Source: Oscillospiraceae bacterium
GTDB lineage: Bacteria; Bacillota; Clostridia; Oscillospirales; Acutalibacteraceae
Length of the DNA: 45,351 nt
Assembly (NCBI GenBank): GCA_015066095.1
Contig: SVPC01000014.1
Span: forward strand, 1 to 45,351
Reading direction: 5' to 3'
Shown: positions 7,948-17,171 of the stretch, in pieces
Layout of the letters: the number at the start of each line of letters is the position of its first letter
Numbering within the stretch: position 1 is the first letter of the stretch
The notes under the pieces: generated by a model
The model's database searches: none
Seen by the model: the letters and a program-made list of their open reading frames with translations, nothing else
What the model was told of the DNA's origin: nothing
Translations under genes and position numbers: made by a program

Positions 7948-9435
7948 TTATATTCCAAGTGCGTTATAAACTGCTTGAAGCATTTCTTCTTTTTCGCAAA
8001 GTTCCTTAAATCGAACCGAAGCATTTTCGAGCGCCTCTATAGGCTTCGGAATAGCGGTTTTGGTTTCATCTGACAACAAACGAACCGTATCGAACTCGCT
8101 CTCACCCTTTTTATCGCTTACAGCAGACAAAACGCTGTTTGCAAACTTATAAGGCGATGCGGTAGACGCGATAACTGTGGGTCGGTCATCACCTGTTTTT
8201 TCTACATACTGTTTATAAACATTCATAGCAACCGCGGTATGAGTATCGCACAAATAACCATACTCTTTAAAGAGTTCGTCAATGGTTTTGAGTGTTGCTT
8301 CATCATCACAACAACCACCAAAGAACAATTCACCCATGGCATTTTTAATATCATCACTTACTGTGAATGTACCACTACTTGAAAGGTCGTTTTGCATCTT
8401 TGCAACTGCCTTATCATCATTGCCAGATAGTTCAAACAACATTCTTTCAAGGTTGGATGAAATGAGAATATCCATAGACGGTGAAATGGTAGTAAAGAAA
8501 CTGCGGTTACGGTCGTATTTACCCGTATTTATAAAATCGGTAAGTACATTATTAGCATTAGATGCGCAGATGAGTTTATTCACCGGAACACCCATCTTTT
8601 TAGCGTAGTAAGCCGCCAAAATGTTACCAAAGTTACCTGTGGGAACAACTATATTAAAGCCGTCTTTAAGATAATCTTCACCGCGCGAAAGCATATCGCA
8701 ATAAGCCGAAATATAATAAACAATCTGCGGCGCGAGTCTTCCCCAGTTAATAGAGTTTGCCGAAGAAAACTGCATATTATTTTCAGCCAATTTTTCTTTG
8801 ACTGCATTGTCTGTAAAAATCTTTTTAACACCTGTCTGTGCATCATCGAAATTGCCTTTGATAGCGCAAACATGTACATTTTCACCCTTTTGCGAATCCA
8901 TCTGCAATTTTTGCATAGGACTCACACCATCGCTCGGGTAGAAAACCATAATTTCGGTATTTTCCACATCGCAAAAACCTTCCAAAGCGGCTTTGCCGGT
9001 ATCCCCCGAAGTAGCAACCAAAATTACAATCTTTTTACCGCCCGATACCTTTTTGGCAGATGTTGTAAGCAAATAGGGCAAAAGTTGAAGTGCCAAATCT
9101 TTAAAAGCACAGGTAGGTCCATGCCAAAGTTCAAGGATATTAGCATTTTCACCAATAAGCGAAATGGGAGCAGGTAACTCATTATCAAACGAGCCTGTAT
9201 ATGCGCCCTTTACACAATAATCAACTTCCGTTTCGGTAAAATCATTAAGGAAACTGCCGAGTATATATTTTGCTCTACCTATATAATCAAGTCCGCAAAG
9301 GTTTTTAAAATCTTCACTTGCCAAAACAGGGAAAGTATCAGGCACAAAAAGTCCGCCTTCTACTGAAATGCCCTGTGAAATAGCCTCGGCGGCTGTAACC
9401 TTTACAGATTTATCTCTTGTACTTATGTAATTCAT
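7948..9435 (-). CDS. thrC: Threonine synthase
   Basis: PLP enzyme converting O-phosphohomoserine to threonine, the last step of threonine synthesis. The N-terminal segment MNYISTRDKS is typical of the longer bacterial/fungal class. The PLP lysine is Lys112 in GPTCAFKDLALQLL. The phosphate-binding glycine region VATSGDTGKAA and PTGNFGNILAAYYAKKMG follow. I chose the ATG at 9435: GAAAGG then lies 9 bases upstream, whereas the ATG at 9444 directly abuts that site. 495 residues, usual length. Single gene with its own consensus promoter; no other threonine genes are nearby. Confidence 0.96.
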   Translation of the reverse strand: MNYISTRDKSVKVTAAEAISQGISVEGGLFVPDTFPVLASEDFKNLCGLDYIGRAKYILGSFLNDFTETEVDYCVKGAYTGSFDNELPAPISLIGENANILELWHGPTCAFKDLALQLLPYLLTTSAKKVSGGKKIVILVATSGDTGKAALEGFCDVENTEIMVFYPSDGVSPMQKLQMDSQKGENVHVCAIKGNFDDAQTGVKKIFTDNAVKEKLAENNMQFSSANSINWGRLAPQIVYYISAYCDMLSRGEDYLKDGFNIVVPTGNFGNILAAYYAKKMGVPVNKLICASNANNVLTDFINTGKYDRNRSFFTTISPSMDILISSNLERMLFELSGNDDKAVAKMQNDLSSSGTFTVSDDIKNAMGELFFGGCCDDEATLKTIDELFKEYGYLCDTHTAVAMNVYKQYVEKTGDDRPTVIASTASPYKFANSVLSAVSDKKGESEFDTVRLLSDETKTAIPKPIEALENASVRFKELCEKEEMLQAVYNALGI

Positions 9436-9464
9436 AAAACCCATCCTTTCAATGCGTATAACTT

Positions 9465-9493
9465 ATTTTAATACTACACAATATATTTGTCAA
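9465..9493 (-). promoter_or_regulatory. Promoter for thrC
   Basis: On the minus strand, TTGACA (9488-9493) and TAAAAT (9465-9470) are separated by 17 bases. The pair lies directly beyond the yraN stop codon and about 30 bases before the thrC start, so thrC is transcribed independently of the upstream cluster. Confidence 0.75.
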
Positions 9494-9498
9494 ACATT

Positions 9499-9861
9499 TT
9501 ACCACGCATTTTCGATATATTTTAGTTTATATCCGGCCGAGCCGTCTTCTTTTTCAAAAACTGTTACCTGCGCTATATCAAACCGCGGTTGTTTTTCACA
9601 CTGAGTTTTCACAATATAATCATTAGCGGTGAGCATTATTCGTCTTTGCTTAAATGAATCGACCGATTCAACACCCGAAACCATACTGTCAATCTTTCGG
9701 GTTTTAACCTCAACAAACAGAATAAACCGCTCGTTTTCGGCAATTATATCTATTTCGCCGTATCTTGTATGATAATTGCGTTTTACAATAGAAAAACCAT
9801 TTTTGCGCAAAAAGTTGGCTGCTCTCTTTTCGCCTTCCATACCCGTTTTGCCTATGTTCAT
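9499..9861 (-). CDS. yraN: YraN family protein (UPF0102, predicted endonuclease fold)
   Basis: 120 residues with the UPF0102 pattern: GEKRAANFLRKNGFSIVKRN, then RYGEIDIIAENERFILFVEVKTRK. The E-I-D-I and E-V-K motifs form the Holliday-junction-resolvase-like (PD-(D/E)xK) core. Function is not established; it is often encoded next to rnhB, as here. The start ATG overlaps the rnhB stop by 4 bases (ATGA), which indicates translational coupling. Confidence 0.9.
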   Translation of the reverse strand: MNIGKTGMEGEKRAANFLRKNGFSIVKRNYHTRYGEIDIIAENERFILFVEVKTRKIDSMVSGVESVDSFKQRRIMLTANDYIVKTQCEKQPRFDIAQVTVFEKEDGSAGYKLKYIENAW

Positions 9862-10466
9862 TTCTTTTCACCTAAAATATTTTTAAGAAAAGACATGCGA
9901 TGAATTTCACACGGACCATATTGCTTTATTAGGTCGGTATGAAGTTTTGTTCCATAACCCTTATGTTTTGCAAACTCATAAATCGGATATTTTTCATCAT
10001 ACTCTAAAAGCAGGCGGTCACGCGTAACCTTTGCAAGAATTGAAGCCGCCGCGATTGACATAGACTTAGCATCGCCCTTTACCACAGTGGCGCACGGCAC
10101 TTTTATACCCGTAGGTACGCGGTTGCCGTCGATAAGCGCAAAATCAACCTCTTTAAGGCCATTTATCGCCCTATTCATAGCAAAATATGTAGCATTTAAA
10201 ATGTTGTGTTCTTCTATCTCTTCCAAAGAGCCGAAAGCGATATGATAATCGACCGCTTTTTCTATAATAATATCAAAAAGGGATTCTCTTTTCTTTTCGC
10301 TTAACTTTTTAGAATCGTTAAGACCCTCTATATCGCAATTTTCGGGAAGAATAACCGCAGCGGCACAAACAGGACCTGCCAAAGGACCTCTGCCCGCTTC
10401 GTCAACACCGCATATATACTTGAAGCCACTGTCACGCGCGGCTTGTTCGTAACTAAAATCAGGCAT
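9858..10466 (-). CDS. rnhB: Ribonuclease HII
   Basis: Cleaves RNA strands in RNA-DNA hybrids and removes single ribonucleotides from DNA. The N-terminal motif GVDEAGRGPLAGP (from residue 20) carries the catalytic Asp22 and Glu23. A further catalytic aspartate lies in ALIDGNR (about 112), and SIAAASILAKVTRD follows. 202 residues, normal. It overlaps the 3' end of rbgA by 8 bases and the start of yraN by 4, so it lies inside a tight lepB-rbgA-rnhB-yraN transcription unit, a common Firmicute order. Confidence 0.97.
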   Translation of the reverse strand: MPDFSYEQAARDSGFKYICGVDEAGRGPLAGPVCAAAVILPENCDIEGLNDSKKLSEKKRESLFDIIIEKAVDYHIAFGSLEEIEEHNILNATYFAMNRAINGLKEVDFALIDGNRVPTGIKVPCATVVKGDAKSMSIAAASILAKVTRDRLLLEYDEKYPIYEFAKHKGYGTKLHTDLIKQYGPCEIHRMSFLKNILGEKK

Positions 10467-11325
10467 CTTTTTCTACCCTTTCCAAAGAAATATTGCCGAG
10501 TTTTTGATTGCGATATTCTTCCAAAATCATATTAGCAGCGCGTTCTGTATCGGTTTCGCCACCGCGGATAACCATGCCGCGTTTTTTGCCGATTTGGCAT
10601 AAAAGTTCGTAAGAATCAAGTGAAAAATCAAGCTCGCCAAAACGCTCACACAATCTGTCCCTATAATTTTCTGCCAAAATTTCAAGTAATCTGACCGCCA
10701 AAAGTTCGGTATCAATTACATTATCCTTAACCGCTCCTGTAAAGGCCAAATGTTCGCCCACCGTTTCGTCCTCAAACTTAGGCCATAAAACACCCGGTGT
10801 ATCTAAAAGTTCGAGTTGTCTATCTATTGTAAACCACTGATTACCGCGTGTAACACCGGGGCGGTTTTCTGCCTTGGCGCGGGTTTTACCTGCAATTTTA
10901 TTTATAAACGAAGACTTGCCTACATTAGGAATGCCCACAACCATAACGCGTAGCGGTTTGCCTACCATACCTTTCTCGGCGTATGCTTCAAGTTTATACG
11001 CAAGGGCGGTTTTTACAGTATCTTTAAACTGACCGATACCCTTACCGCTTTTACAGTCCAGCGCAATTGCAGTAATTCCGTTTTGCTTATAGTAGTCTAT
11101 CCATTCCTTGGTGATGCGATTATCCGCCATATCACATTTATTAAGCAAAATTATATGCGGTTTATTTTCAATGATTTCCGCCAAATCGGGATTGCGCGAA
11201 CTTTGTGGAATCCGCGCATCTACAACCTCAGCTATAGCATCAATAAGCGGTAAGATCTCTTTGATTTTCCGCTTGGTTTTTGCCATATGCCCCGGAAACC
11301 ACTGTATTGTCTGTTTATTATCCAT
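10459..11325 (-). CDS. rbgA: Ribosome biogenesis GTPase RbgA (YlqF)
   Basis: Circularly permuted GTPase needed for late 50S assembly. The N-terminal signature IQWFPGHMAKTKR is present. The G motifs come in permuted order: G4 NKCD (62-65), G1 GIPNVGKS (131-138), G3 DTPG (175-178). A C-terminal helical domain follows. The start could be at 11334 or 11325. I favour 11325 because TTTGGA then lies 9 bases upstream, although that site is weak; the difference is three residues. It begins just after lepB ends and overlaps rnhB. Confidence 0.95.
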   Translation of the reverse strand: MDNKQTIQWFPGHMAKTKRKIKEILPLIDAIAEVVDARIPQSSRNPDLAEIIENKPHIILLNKCDMADNRITKEWIDYYKQNGITAIALDCKSGKGIGQFKDTVKTALAYKLEAYAEKGMVGKPLRVMVVGIPNVGKSSFINKIAGKTRAKAENRPGVTRGNQWFTIDRQLELLDTPGVLWPKFEDETVGEHLAFTGAVKDNVIDTELLAVRLLEILAENYRDRLCERFGELDFSLDSYELLCQIGKKRGMVIRGGETDTERAANMILEEYRNQKLGNISLERVEKDA

Positions 11326-11340
11326 TTTTATCATTCCAAA

Positions 11341-11976
11341 CTATTTATCAGTAAGACTGCCCATACTACTGAACGGAAAAACCCTATAAACTGCATGTCC
11401 TAAAACATAACGCTCGTCTATCATTCCATTTTCACCTATTCCAGAAGAACGGCTATCAAGTGAAACCGCGCGGTTATCACCCAAAACAAATATATGTCCC
11501 TTTGGTACTGTTACAGGAAAAGACACATCGTGAGTGCCGGTATACGCATTACCGATATATGGCTCGGCAAGAACCTCACCGTCCACCACAACCTTGCCAT
11601 CGATGATATCCACAACCTGATTTTCGATTGCTATAACACGCTTTATTATGGGTCCGCCGTCCGTATTTGCCACCGTGTTTTCAATATTGCGCGAAATAAC
11701 TACTATGTCACCGTTTTTCGGCGTATAGGAAAAATCAGTGATAACAACCATTTCGCCGTTATGCAATGTGTTAAGCATTGAATCGCCCGAAATAGTAGCC
11801 ACTCGGAAAATAAACCCAAAAACCACTATAACACAAATAAGCGCGATTGAAATAACATCAAGCCACTCAAAAAATTCTTTTCTTTTGGAAAACTTTTCTT
11901 CTCGCGGTTTTTCGTTTCTTGCCTCTTCAATATTGGTATCAACCATAAAACCGCCAAATTCGTTATCGTTTTTCAT
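11341..11976 (-). CDS. lepB: Signal peptidase I
   Basis: Membrane-anchored serine/lysine peptidase that removes signal peptides from exported proteins. A charged cytoplasmic N-terminus of about 38 residues is followed by one membrane segment (about 39-58). The catalytic serine is Ser66 in SGDSMLNTL and the lysine is Lys112 in GPIIKRVIAI; the C-terminal GDNRAVSLDSR box is intact. 211 residues. The upstream site (GGTAG) is poor. It lies 65 bases after rplS with a terminator between, so expression may depend on read-through or on a promoter I could not define. Confidence 0.95.
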   Translation of the reverse strand: MKNDNEFGGFMVDTNIEEARNEKPREEKFSKRKEFFEWLDVISIALICVIVVFGFIFRVATISGDSMLNTLHNGEMVVITDFSYTPKNGDIVVISRNIENTVANTDGGPIIKRVIAIENQVVDIIDGKVVVDGEVLAEPYIGNAYTGTHDVSFPVTVPKGHIFVLGDNRAVSLDSRSSGIGENGMIDERYVLGHAVYRVFPFSSMGSLTDK

Positions 11977-12005
11977 AACTTACTACCATTCTACAATAAA
12001 AATTC

Positions 12006-12037
12006 AAGGGGACAAGTTTTCCAACCTGTCCCCCTTT
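12006..12037 (-). terminator. Terminator after rplS
   Basis: Stem arms AAGGGGACAAG and CTTGTCCCC-type complement with a short AT loop. On the minus strand it is followed by GAATTTTTATTG. It separates rplS from lepB and may be leaky. Confidence 0.7.
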
Positions 12038-12041
12038 AAGA

Positions 12042-12383
12042 TTAAATCTTTTCTTTAACCTTTGCAGCCTTACCAACTCTATCACGGAGATAGTAAAGTT
12101 TAGCTCTGCGAACCTGACCCTTACGTACGAGTTCTACCTTAGCAACTGAAGGTGAATGTACGGGGAACACACGCTCAACACCTACGCCATAAGAAACACG
12201 GCGAACGGTAAAGGTTTCTGCAATACCGCTGTTATTCTTAGCAATAACTGTACCTTCGAAAACCTGAATTCTTTCCTTTTCGCCTTCCTTAATGCGAACG
12301 TGTACCTTAACGGTGCTACCGATTTCGATTACAGGAACATCTTTTTTAAGTTGGTCTTGAGTTAATTCCTTAATTACGTCCAT
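12042..12383 (-). CDS. rplS: 50S ribosomal protein L19
   Basis: 113 residues of bL19 at the 30S-50S interface. Typical features are the start [12 protein letters not shown], the central [26 protein letters not shown], and [21 protein letters not shown]. Strong GGAGGAAAAACC site before the ATG. Its promoter and a leader of about 120 bases lie upstream, suggesting feedback control by L19. Confidence 0.98.
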   Translation of the reverse strand: MDVIKELTQDQLKKDVPVIEIGSTVKVHVRIKEGEKERIQVFEGTVIAKNNSGIAETFTVRRVSYGVGVERVFPVHSPSVAKVELVRKGQVRRAKLYYLRDRVGKAAKVKEKI

Positions 12384-12508
12384 GGTTTTTCCTCCTTAAT
12401 TTTTTACCAGATGTTCATACACGTTTGTCAGAGGACCATCTGCTTCAATGTCGATTTTTTCGGCAAGAAGACACCCGTAAAGGTTCGGGTGAAATCAAAT
12501 GCTCGTAT
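12384..12508 (-). promoter_or_regulatory. 5' leader of rplS, candidate L19 autoregulatory leader
   Basis: The transcript begins near 12502 and has about 115 bases before the rplS start. It can form a hairpin ACCCGAACC-TTTACGGGT near the 5' end and a longer-range pairing of CAGATG with CATCTG just before the ribosome binding site. A known Firmicute RNA family (L19 leader) has this location and size. I infer membership from position and pairing only, not from a covariance search. Confidence 0.5.
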
Positions 12509-12537
12509 ATTTTACCATAAACCCCCTAAAAAAGCAA
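12509..12537 (-). promoter_or_regulatory. Promoter for rplS
   Basis: On the minus strand, TTGCTT (12532-12537) and TAAAAT (12509-12514) are 17 bases apart. TGG precedes the -10 (extended form). Confidence 0.65.
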
Positions 12538-12539
12538 GT

Positions 12540-12841
12540 ATTTTTTACTTTATTTTCAAAAATTTTTTAACTTTTTAGTCACTATACATTAGAGAGTGGT
12601 CGGTATTATTCATAGCCCCAATATCTTCTATTATACCATATTTCAAAGGATAAAAATTATCCGCCAAACCCTTTTTTTAAGCAAAAATACTCTCGTTACG
12701 CTTGTTTTGATAATATACTATTAATGAAAACCATAACAAAATTATAACTTTTGCCGAAAAGTTATCCACAACAAGATTTTAATAAAAAATTTTTTGTAAA
12801 TTTTGCACAAATTTAAGCGGTGTTTTGCTCATACTAAATAC
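12540..12841. other. AT-rich intergenic region between rplS and glgP
   Basis: About 300 bases with no credible gene on either strand. It contains a single exact DnaA-box-like TTATCCACA at 12762-12770 and several A/T runs. Nothing else is recognised. Confidence 0.5.
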
Positions 12842-12870
12842 TTGCAATTTTTTTGCAAATAATGTATTAT
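12842..12870 (+). promoter_or_regulatory. Promoter for glgP
   Basis: TTGCAA (12842-12847) and TATTAT (12865-12870) are separated by 17 bases. The glgP start codon follows 30 bases later. Confidence 0.6.
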
Positions 12871-12899
12871 ATATGTATACTTATTACGGAGATGAAAAA

Positions 12900-15302
12900 A
12901 TGGCTAAAATAACCCCTTCAACACTTGCTTCCTTAATTGAGAAAAAACTTTTACACAACTTTGGCGTTACCCCCGAACAGGCTTCTAACGAGCTTTTTTA
13001 CAAAGCTTGTGTTTTGAGCCTTTTGGAAATAATGAACGAGCGCCGTGCCGCTTCCAAAGCCGAACGCGCCGAAAAACAAGCCAAAATTGTATACTATATG
13101 AGTATGGAATTCCTTATGGGACGTTCCTTTAAAACTAATCTTTATAATCTTGACCTTACAGCCACTATGGAAAAGGCGCTTAAAAAGTTTGATGTAAAAC
13201 TCGAAAAACTTTACGATTTTGAGCCTGATGCAGGTCTTGGCAACGGCGGTCTCGGACGTCTTGCCGCCTGTTTCTTGGAAGCGCTTTCAAGCGGCAGTTA
13301 CCCCGCTATGGGTTATTGTATCCGTTACGAACTTGGTATATTCCGCCAAAAATTAGTTGACGGTTGGCAAACCGAAATGCCCGACTTCTGGCTTCCGGGC
13401 GGCGGTGTATGGCTTGAAGCCAAACCCGGCTCAGCGGTTGATGTAAACTTTGACGGCTATGTAAACGAATGGTGGGAAAACGGTCACCACCATGTAGAGC
13501 ATAAAGACTACCAGACAGTTCGCGCCGTACCCTATGACCTTTGCGTTGCAGGTAAAGACGGCAAGACCGTAAATGCACTAAGGCTTTGGAGTGCCGAATG
13601 TCACGATTTTGATATGTCCGCCTTTAACCAAGGCGAATATTTACGCGCTATTGAAGGACGCGCCATGGCAGAAAATATTTCTAAAATACTTTACCCTGCC
13701 GACAATCACATCGAAGGTAAATCATTGCGTCTTCGTCAGCAATACTTCTTGGTTTCGGCTTCTATTCAGGATATTTTGAGCCGTCACTTGCGCCACTATA
13801 ACACCCTCGAAAACCTACCCGAAAAGGTAGCGATTCATATTAACGATACCCACCCCACCCTTGCCATACCCGAACTTATGCGCTTTTTACTTGACGACTG
13901 CGGTTACACATGGGAAAAAGCATGGGAGATTGTGAAAGGTACTGTTGCATACACCAACCACACCATTATGCCCGAAGCGCTTGAATGTTGGCCCGATAGC
14001 CTTATTAAAGAACGCATTCCCCGTGTTTATCAGATTATTAAGGAAATTGACCGCCGTTACCGCCAAGAAGTTATCGCAAAAACGGGCGATTTTGACCTTG
14101 CAGAGCGTACTGCCGTTATATCTAACGGCGTAGTACGTATGGCAAACCTTTGTGTCGCTACCTGTCACGCCGTAAATGGTGTTTCAAAACTTCATAGCGG
14201 TATAATTGTAAAAGAGCTTTTCAGCGATTATGCAAAAATGACCCCCGAAAAGTTCAAAAATGTAACAAACGGTATTGCTCACCGCCGTTGGCTTTGTTGT
14301 GCAAACCCCCGTCTTACAGAGTTTTTAAGCGAAACCATTGGCGATGGTTTTATAACCGATGCGAGCGAACTCGAAAAACTTATGGCTTATAAAGACGATA
14401 CCGCCGTTTTGGAAAGTTTAGCAAAAATCAAGCGTCACAACAAGGAACGCTTTGCTAAATACATTGAAAAACAGAACGGAATTATCTTAAACCCCGATTC
14501 TATTTTTGATATGCAGGTAAAACGCTTACACGAATATAAACGCCAACACCTTAATGTGCTTAATATTATAAGTGAATATCAGTTTATTAAGAATAATCCC
14601 AACGCGCCTTTCACCCCTAAAACCTATATTTTCGGTGCAAAGGCAGCCCCCGGTTATCTACTTGCAAAACAAATTATCCAGATGATTTATACCCTTTCGC
14701 GTGTTATTGAAAACGACCCCGATGTTAAGGATAAAATCAAGATTTTATTCTTAGAAGATTACCGTGTTACTATGGCAGAACTTATGATACCTGCTGCAGA
14801 TATAAGCGAACAAATATCACTCGCTTCTACCGAGGCTTCCGGCACAGGTAATATGAAACTTATGATGAACGGTGCTATTACTCTGGGTACCGAAGACGGT
14901 GCAAATGTAGAAATTCATTCTGCTGTTGGCGACGAAAACATCTTGATTTTCGGTATGCAAACACCTGAGGTTTTAGAACTTCAAAAACACGGATACAATC
15001 CCGACAAATATTACAACAATAACCCTGTTCTTCGCCAAGCACTTGACTTTATAGGCCGCGGCTTTGGAGGTCAGCGTTTTGACGATATTTACAACACCCT
15101 TAAAAATCACGATACCTATATGGCCCTTGCCGACTTTGCAGACTACCATAATATACAGGCAAAGGCTTCAGCACTATATAACGACCACGAAGTTTGGCAG
15201 AAAATGTCGCTTACCAATATCGCAAAATCGGGCATTTTCTCTGCCGACCGCTCAATTGAAGACTATGCGCGTGATATTTGGAACGCGACACCGCTTAAAT
15301 AA
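12900..15302 (+). CDS. glgP: Glycogen/starch/alpha-glucan phosphorylase
   Basis: PLP-dependent enzyme releasing glucose 1-phosphate from alpha-1,4-glucans. The 800 residues carry the family hallmarks: YYMSMEFLMGRS, DAGLGNGGLGRLAACFLEA, HINDTHPTLAIPELMR, TNHTIMPEALECW, and VKRLHEYKRQHLN. The PLP-lysine segment is EASGTGNMKLMMNGA. I chose the ATG at 12900 (MAKITPS) because GGAG lies about 8 bases upstream; the frame stays open to a TTG at 12825, but that part spans the promoter. The next gene starts 2 bases after the stop, so the two act as one operon for alpha-glucan use. Confidence 0.98.
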   Translation: MAKITPSTLASLIEKKLLHNFGVTPEQASNELFYKACVLSLLEIMNERRAASKAERAEKQAKIVYYMSMEFLMGRSFKTNLYNLDLTATMEKALKKFDVKLEKLYDFEPDAGLGNGGLGRLAACFLEALSSGSYPAMGYCIRYELGIFRQKLVDGWQTEMPDFWLPGGGVWLEAKPGSAVDVNFDGYVNEWWENGHHHVEHKDYQTVRAVPYDLCVAGKDGKTVNALRLWSAECHDFDMSAFNQGEYLRAIEGRAMAENISKILYPADNHIEGKSLRLRQQYFLVSASIQDILSRHLRHYNTLENLPEKVAIHINDTHPTLAIPELMRFLLDDCGYTWEKAWEIVKGTVAYTNHTIMPEALECWPDSLIKERIPRVYQIIKEIDRRYRQEVIAKTGDFDLAERTAVISNGVVRMANLCVATCHAVNGVSKLHSGIIVKELFSDYAKMTPEKFKNVTNGIAHRRWLCCANPRLTEFLSETIGDGFITDASELEKLMAYKDDTAVLESLAKIKRHNKERFAKYIEKQNGIILNPDSIFDMQVKRLHEYKRQHLNVLNIISEYQFIKNNPNAPFTPKTYIFGAKAAPGYLLAKQIIQMIYTLSRVIENDPDVKDKIKILFLEDYRVTMAELMIPAADISEQISLASTEASGTGNMKLMMNGAITLGTEDGANVEIHSAVGDENILIFGMQTPEVLELQKHGYNPDKYYNNNPVLRQALDFIGRGFGGQRFDDIYNTLKNHDTYMALADFADYHNIQAKASALYNDHEVWQKMSLTNIAKSGIFSADRSIEDYARDIWNATPLK

Positions 15303-15304
15303 TT

Positions 15305-17158
15305 ATGAACTATTATCCGTTTGATTCAAGAAATCCTTTATACCGTAATAAATTAGGTGCTTTAGCCGAGGGAGAAACCCTTCGGCTAAAAGTGTTGCTT
15401 CATAACGACGCGCTTGTTTCAGACGTATTTTTAATTTTAGAAGATGACAAAAACCACACCGAAACCCATATTCCAATGGTAACAGGTGAAACCTTAGAAG
15501 ATTACCGTTTTTACGAGTGTGAAATTTCCCCGTCCGAAGGGCTTTATTGGTATCACTTTAAATATCAAAGCGAATTTGGTGAATTTTTCATAAAGAAAAC
15601 CGAACATTCGTTAGGTATTGTATCAGACCAAGGTGACAACTGGCAACTAACGGTATATGACAAAGATTTCACCACACCCGATTGGCTTGACGGTGGTATA
15701 ATTTATCAAATTTTCCCCGACCGTTTTTATAATTCGGGTGAAAAGAAAACCCGTGTACCAAAAGACCGATATATTGTAGACGATTGGAATAAACAACCCG
15801 AATTCCGACAAGACGAAAAATTTAAAGCGCTCGGTAACGATTATTACGGCGGCGACCTTAAAGGTATAGAGCTTAAACTCCCTTATCTTAAGTCGCTTGG
15901 GGTGAACTGCATTTATTTAAACCCTATTTTCGAAGCACATTCCAACCACCGCTACAATACTGCCGATTATATGAAAGTGGACCCATCACTCGGTACAAAA
16001 GGCGACCTTGAAAACCTTATAAAATCGGCTAAAAAACAGGGTATTTATATTATTTTAGATGGCGTTTTCTCCCACACGGGTGACGACAGTATTTATTTTA
16101 ACCGCTACGGACGCTACGCGGCGCCGGGTGCTTGGGATAATGCCGACTCACCTTATCGCGAATGGTATAAGTTTGATGATAGCGAAATCGGTTATTCGGC
16201 ATGGTGGGGTGTACCCACTCTTCCCGAAGTAGATGAAGACAACCCCGATTTTACCGAATTTATAACAGGCGAAAATGGTGTCATCCGCTATTGGCTTAAA
16301 AAGGGTATCAAAGGCTTCCGTCTTGATGTTGCAGACGAACTGCCCGACGCATTTTTGGACAACATCCGCAAAGCAGTTAAAGCCGACAATAAAAACAACT
16401 TCCTTTTAGGTGAAGTTTGGGAAGATGCTACCAATAAAATCAGTTACAACTCGCGCCGTCGTTTCTTGCGTGGAAAACAACTTGACTCGGTTATGAATTA
16501 TCCCTTTTCTAATGCTATAACCGATTATTTGCTGGGCGGTAATTCGCGCGATTTGGTAGATACCGTTTTAGAAATTTTGGAAAACTATCCCGCACCTGCA
16601 ATAAAACTGCTTATGAACCATATCGGCACACACGACACACCGCGAATACTCACCCTTTTAGGCAAGGGCAAGGTGGAAAATCGTGAGCGCGAGTGGCAGT
16701 CGAAACAAAGTTTAACCGATGAAGAATATAAAAAAGCGGTTGCGCTTTTAAAAGTGGGTGCACTCATTCAGTACACTCTCCCAGGCATCCCGTCACTTTA
16801 TTACGGCGATGAGGTTGGTATGCAAGGTTTTGGCGACCCGTTTTGCCGTGCGGCATTCCCATGGGATAATACCGATGATGATTTGTTACGCTTTTACAAG
16901 GCTTTGGGTACTATACGCCGTCAAAGCAAAGTTTTTTGCTCGGGCGAGTTTATACCTGTGTATGCCAACTTTGGCGAAATTGCTTACATTCGCAAAAAGG
17001 GTGAGTCACAGCTTCTTATCGCCGCAAGTCGTTGGCATGAGCACACCCAAATTAAAGTTCCCAAAGAATTTAAAAACGCAAAATGTCTTTTGGGTATAAG
17101 TAACGATGGCGAAAATCTAAAACTTCCGCCTTACGGATTTTCGGTTTTGCAAATATAA
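15305..17158 (+). CDS. GH13 alpha-glucanase (neopullulanase/cyclomaltodextrinase type)
   Basis: Hydrolyses alpha-1,4 (possibly also alpha-1,6) links in maltodextrins or pullulan fragments. An N-terminal beta-sandwich of about 120 residues precedes the (beta/alpha)8 barrel (GGIIYQIFPDRFYNSG). Region I is DGVFSHTG (His257), the nucleophile is Asp341 in GFRLDVADE, the acid is Glu370 in LLGEVWED, and the third carboxylate is Asp444 in GTHDTPR. 617 residues. No signal peptide, so probably cytoplasmic. With glgP it can break imported or stored glucan to glucose 1-phosphate and small sugars. The exact specificity within GH13 is uncertain. Confidence 0.9.
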   Translation: MNYYPFDSRNPLYRNKLGALAEGETLRLKVLLHNDALVSDVFLILEDDKNHTETHIPMVTGETLEDYRFYECEISPSEGLYWYHFKYQSEFGEFFIKKTEHSLGIVSDQGDNWQLTVYDKDFTTPDWLDGGIIYQIFPDRFYNSGEKKTRVPKDRYIVDDWNKQPEFRQDEKFKALGNDYYGGDLKGIELKLPYLKSLGVNCIYLNPIFEAHSNHRYNTADYMKVDPSLGTKGDLENLIKSAKKQGIYIILDGVFSHTGDDSIYFNRYGRYAAPGAWDNADSPYREWYKFDDSEIGYSAWWGVPTLPEVDEDNPDFTEFITGENGVIRYWLKKGIKGFRLDVADELPDAFLDNIRKAVKADNKNNFLLGEVWEDATNKISYNSRRRFLRGKQLDSVMNYPFSNAITDYLLGGNSRDLVDTVLEILENYPAPAIKLLMNHIGTHDTPRILTLLGKGKVENREREWQSKQSLTDEEYKKAVALLKVGALIQYTLPGIPSLYYGDEVGMQGFGDPFCRAAFPWDNTDDDLLRFYKALGTIRRQSKVFCSGEFIPVYANFGEIAYIRKKGESQLLIAASRWHEHTQIKVPKEFKNAKCLLGISNDGENLKLPPYGFSVLQI

Positions 17159-17171
17159 AAAAGGAGATGCT

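Noticed and set aside
12762-12770. Exact DnaA box TTATCCACA before glgP
   Set aside because: Single copy, no cluster of boxes, no dnaA/dnaN nearby; one such match is expected by chance in an AT-rich window of this size.
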